A stretch of 64,000 nt of DNA from Oryzias latipes (Eukaryota; Chordata; Actinopteri; Beloniformes; Adrianichthyidae). The stretch covers positions 2,883,041-2,947,040 of the forward strand of contig NC_019877.2 in assembly GCF_002234675.1 (NCBI RefSeq), in the 5' to 3' direction. Position 1 is the stretch's first letter, and every line of letters starts with the position of its first letter. A program made the position numbers and the translations under genes. A model generated the notes under the pieces. That model made no database searches and was not told where the DNA came from. It saw nothing but the letters and a program-made list of their open reading frames with translations. Below are positions 61,278 through 64,000 of this stretch, one piece after another.

Positions 61278-62456
61278 GCCGTGATCAAGTTTAATGGAAG
61301 CAGTGTGCTGGAAAACTCATATCATGAGCTTCATTGGTCCCAAGCTTCAAGCATAGTAGCTGTTTTGCTCAGCGTTTCTTGCATTTGTGGATGTTTGTTG
61401 TTTCATTGTCTGCCTGTGTCGTTGGCTCAAACGTTCTAATCCAATGACAGCTTGGCAGATGTGAGAGGTCCCAAACCAGCTAAATAAGATCCACTGCGGT
61501 GCATCAAAATGTGGTTGTAAGGAGATTTGGAGAGTGGGCAAAAATGTTTTCAAAATGAAAGAAAATGAAATGAATGAAGTAAAAATGTATGAAGACAAAT
61601 AAATTGTCAGCTTTTGTTAACAATCTTTCACTAAATCACAATCCATTTTCTTAAAACATTTAATCCTTAAAAACACTTCAAACACACACAATTGTTTTTG
61701 TTGGAACCAATTTGTAACAAAAAATAATGTTTATTGCACATGATGCATGTTCCTGTCGTTTTTCGGTCATGCAGTTGTTCTGGCCCCCGGTTGGTTGGAT
61801 GCATTTTGGGAGCTGCCATGTCTACTGGCATCTTTTTGGATTTATTCTGGAATATGTTTAATAGTAGGGGAAGAGCATCTAAATGCTTCATTGCAATGAT
61901 TGTTAAATCTTTATTCGGAACGGACTGCTTGAATCAGCTCTTTTATGAACTTCTGTTGCTGACTGTGTCAGTGTGTCTGTCTGAGGTTGCTATGACTTTA
62001 GTTGTCCACCAGATGTCACCATGACTGAAGTCTTAAAGCTTTGAAGCTTTTTTGACACAATCCTTAACAAAGCCTAAGTGCTTCGTGAAGCTTCAGCTTC
62101 CCACCACTATTCAAGATAAAAAACTAAAATGAAAAAGCTCACGGGTTACAAAACACATTCTACAAGAGGAAACAGGAAACCATGTGACTAACAAGAAATT
62201 TCACCTGTCTGTAAGGTAAACAGCAGTCAAACATGAGGATTTATTGGATTTTTTTTGACAGAACAACAAAATCTGGTCAGTTTCTCATTGATGTTAACTA
62301 AACACAGTTTGTAAAAGTGTCTTTAAAAAGGAGATGAAAAGAAACCTTCAATTGTGAGTTAATTTGAGCATGTTTGGGACTTTTTCAGTCTTTCTCAACA
62401 ATCAAATCTTTTCTGATTTGGATTTTTGCAATAATTACATGATGAAGATGAGGGCT

Positions 62457-62735
62457 GCAAGGTGGGGCAGTAGTTGGCGCTCTTGCCTCTCAGCAAGAGG
62501 GCCCTGGTTCAAGTCCAGGCGTAGGTTCTCTCGGGGTTTCCGGCTTCCTCCCACAGCCCAGAAACATGCTTGATTGCTTCATTAATGAGTATAAATTCTT
62601 AGGTGTGTGATTGTGGTCCTGCAACAAACTGGTGACCTGTCCAGGATGTACTTCGCCTTCAGTCAACAGTGAGTGGGTTTGGGTCAGGCAGCCCCATGAT
62701 CCCATAAGTGCTAAAAATTGGGTCCAGAAAAAAAA
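62457..62735 (+). mobile_element. tRNA-derived SINE, copy 3 (duplicated with block)
   Basis: Same SINE and position within the alpha block as 47,715 and 53,772, with the B-box GGTTCAAGTCC at 62,507-62,517. Confidence 0.75.
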
Positions 62736-63114
62736 GGGATGGATATTTTTTTTTGATATATGAAAAATAAAATGCAAAAAAATCAGAAAGGGTGCGAGAG
62801 GTAAAAAATTGTCATCCTTGTGCCCTAAAACAATTTTAGTACTGGTAAGTCATATTCCCCTCTAATGAATAAACACCTTTATAGGCAGATAGTCACTAAA
62901 CACTTGTGTTGTAGCTCATTTGGTTCCAGTATCTTACTTCACAACACAACCTCATCCAGTTATTTTTTATATGTACAGACATCTGGTTTTGTATAAGGTA
63001 TTTTTACAACTCTGAAATTTACATCGTGATTCCACAACCTTGCTTCACGTGTTGACCAACTGTTGCCTAGTTTGATAATTAATTTTCCCTTAAATTACAT
63101 CCGCACAGGCCAGG

Positions 63115-63640
63115 AAAAACCCTAAAAAGAAAAAAGTTGATCCAAGTTAAATCACTTCAATTGGTAACACCAAATTGAATTAAGTTTATTCAACTTCATT
63201 TTTTATGGCTATCCAACTCAATTTGATAAGTTGATCTAACTTAGAAATTTTTTTACATTTGGTTTCTACAATTTAAATTGACACATTTTCCTAAAGTTTC
63301 AAACAATGGGCCTTGGATTTTCATATCAAAGACATGAATGACCCAGCAATGTCTTGCATTACAGGGCAGGAATTCGCATGTCGTGAACGCCGTCTTTAAT
63401 ATTGGGACATAGGATTTTTCTGCAGAAGGGGATTGGTCATCCTCTCCTAAACTCTCTGCACCATGAGTTAAACAAGTTTTAACTAAAACTGTAAAACAGC
63501 TAGACAAAATCCATGGACAAAAACCTAATCTGCCCACATAGGCAAAGAAAATGGTATCCCATAATTCCTTGCATTATGCTATTCACACACCAACTTGATA
63601 GTTAACTGTCAGACATGGTGTGCAACTCAAATGATTTTCA
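63115..63640. mobile_element. Unclassified AT-rich insertion in the alpha block of copy E
   Basis: The sequence between AGGCCAGGAAA and CCAAATCATTGATTTGC has no counterpart in the B or D blocks. The left part contains several short inverted motifs (AAGTTGATCCAAGTTAAATC, AATTGAATTAAGTTTATTCAAC). No ORF; ends not defined precisely. Confidence 0.5.
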
Positions 63641-63840
63641 AACCAAGTAAAAAAAAAAAATAGTTTACAGCCCAAATACTATTATCGTGTACTATAAAAA
63701 GAAAGTTATGCCATAGATCAAGGGGTCGATAAAGGTTAAAAAAATTTAACAATGCCAAATCATTGATTTGCTGTGTATAATATGGAAATACCCCACATTC
63801 CATTTTTTGTTCAAAATCCAGCACAAGCAGGTTTAATAAG

Positions 63841-63853
63841 GGGGGGGGGGGGG
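63841..63853. repeat. Poly-G tract
   Basis: About 13 consecutive G residues within the alpha block, where copy B has TTTTTTTTTGGGTGGAGGGG. Confidence 0.85.
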
Positions 63854-64000
63854 ATCTTTTCACAAAAACCTGATAGTTTTGGGGAAGAAAAAGGGTTGTT
63901 GAGCCAGTGCCATTATATTTTCCTGCTCAAGTGGCCTTTGATGGGTAAACCACATCAGTACTTTCAGTTTAGTATTTCAACTTTTTGTTCCGAAGTGGTC

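Larger units (their letters stand above)
61262..64000. repeat. Alpha-type intergenic block beyond copy E, running off the window
   Basis: Aligns with 46,628-48,730 from copy B's flank, with two length differences: about 105 bp extra at 61,960-62,075 and about 530 bp extra at 63,115-63,640. The last bases of the window correspond to about 48,730, some 207 bp before the stop codon of copy C. Confidence 0.85.

Overview
This window is nuclear DNA from a ray-finned fish, most likely a percomorph teleost. The evidence is a fish-type FOXJ1 gene, short (68-79 nt) spliceosomal introns, an AT-rich background, and a teleost-style mix of interspersed elements: L2-type and restriction-endonuclease-type LINEs, tRNA-derived SINEs, and Tc1/mariner, hAT, piggyBac-like and Harbinger remnants. 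The sequence alone does not identify the species.

Region 1 (1-9.2 kb) holds one clear single-copy gene, foxj1, on the + strand: two coding exons (5612-6175 and 6713-7489), 446 aa, the master transcription factor of motile cilia. A CCAAT/TTTAAAG promoter region lies before it and a long 3' UTR ends near 9190.

Region 2 (9.2-39.9 kb) looks like a gene desert. No convincing coding exon was found on either strand. It holds two copies of a TTAA-flanked MITE (17.2 and 28.7 kb), a striking nested inverted-repeat element (17.75-18.69 kb), an hAT-like MITE with target duplication (26.6 kb), a LINE remnant (30.2 kb), a decayed Tc1-like copy (32.3-33.0 kb) and other repeats. Parts of 12.3-13.1 kb could be conserved regulatory DNA.

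Region 3 (39.9-64 kb) is the most interesting part: a tandem array of six small three-exon genes, all on the - strand, at 39.97, 42.73, 45.81, 48.94, 54.91 and 57.89 kb. Each has a TATA box, a 20-nt first coding exon, a 59-nt second exon that completes a signal peptide, and a final exon encoding a cysteine-free secreted protein of about 160-170 aa. The mature protein has a Gly/Ser/Tyr-rich variable N-terminal half and a strongly conserved core containing SSHVVKTSSGYQRARDF. I do not recognise the family. All six genes need a GC-AG second intron to keep frame. Five are recent duplicates falling into two subtypes (alpha: 45.8 and 57.9 kb; beta: 42.7, 48.9 and 54.9 kb), with alpha- and beta-type intergenic DNA duplicated alongside. 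The alpha-type flank running off the right edge predicts another gene copy about 200 bp past the window.

Mobile elements record the order of events in the array. A Tc1-like element (with its empty site preserved at 44,966) came before the C/D duplication. An L2-type LINE with an intact 782-codon reading frame landed next to the promoter of the 57.9-kb gene. An old retroviral remnant (LTR, primer-binding site, start of gag) sits where an alpha gene would be expected between the 48.9- and 54.9-kb copies.
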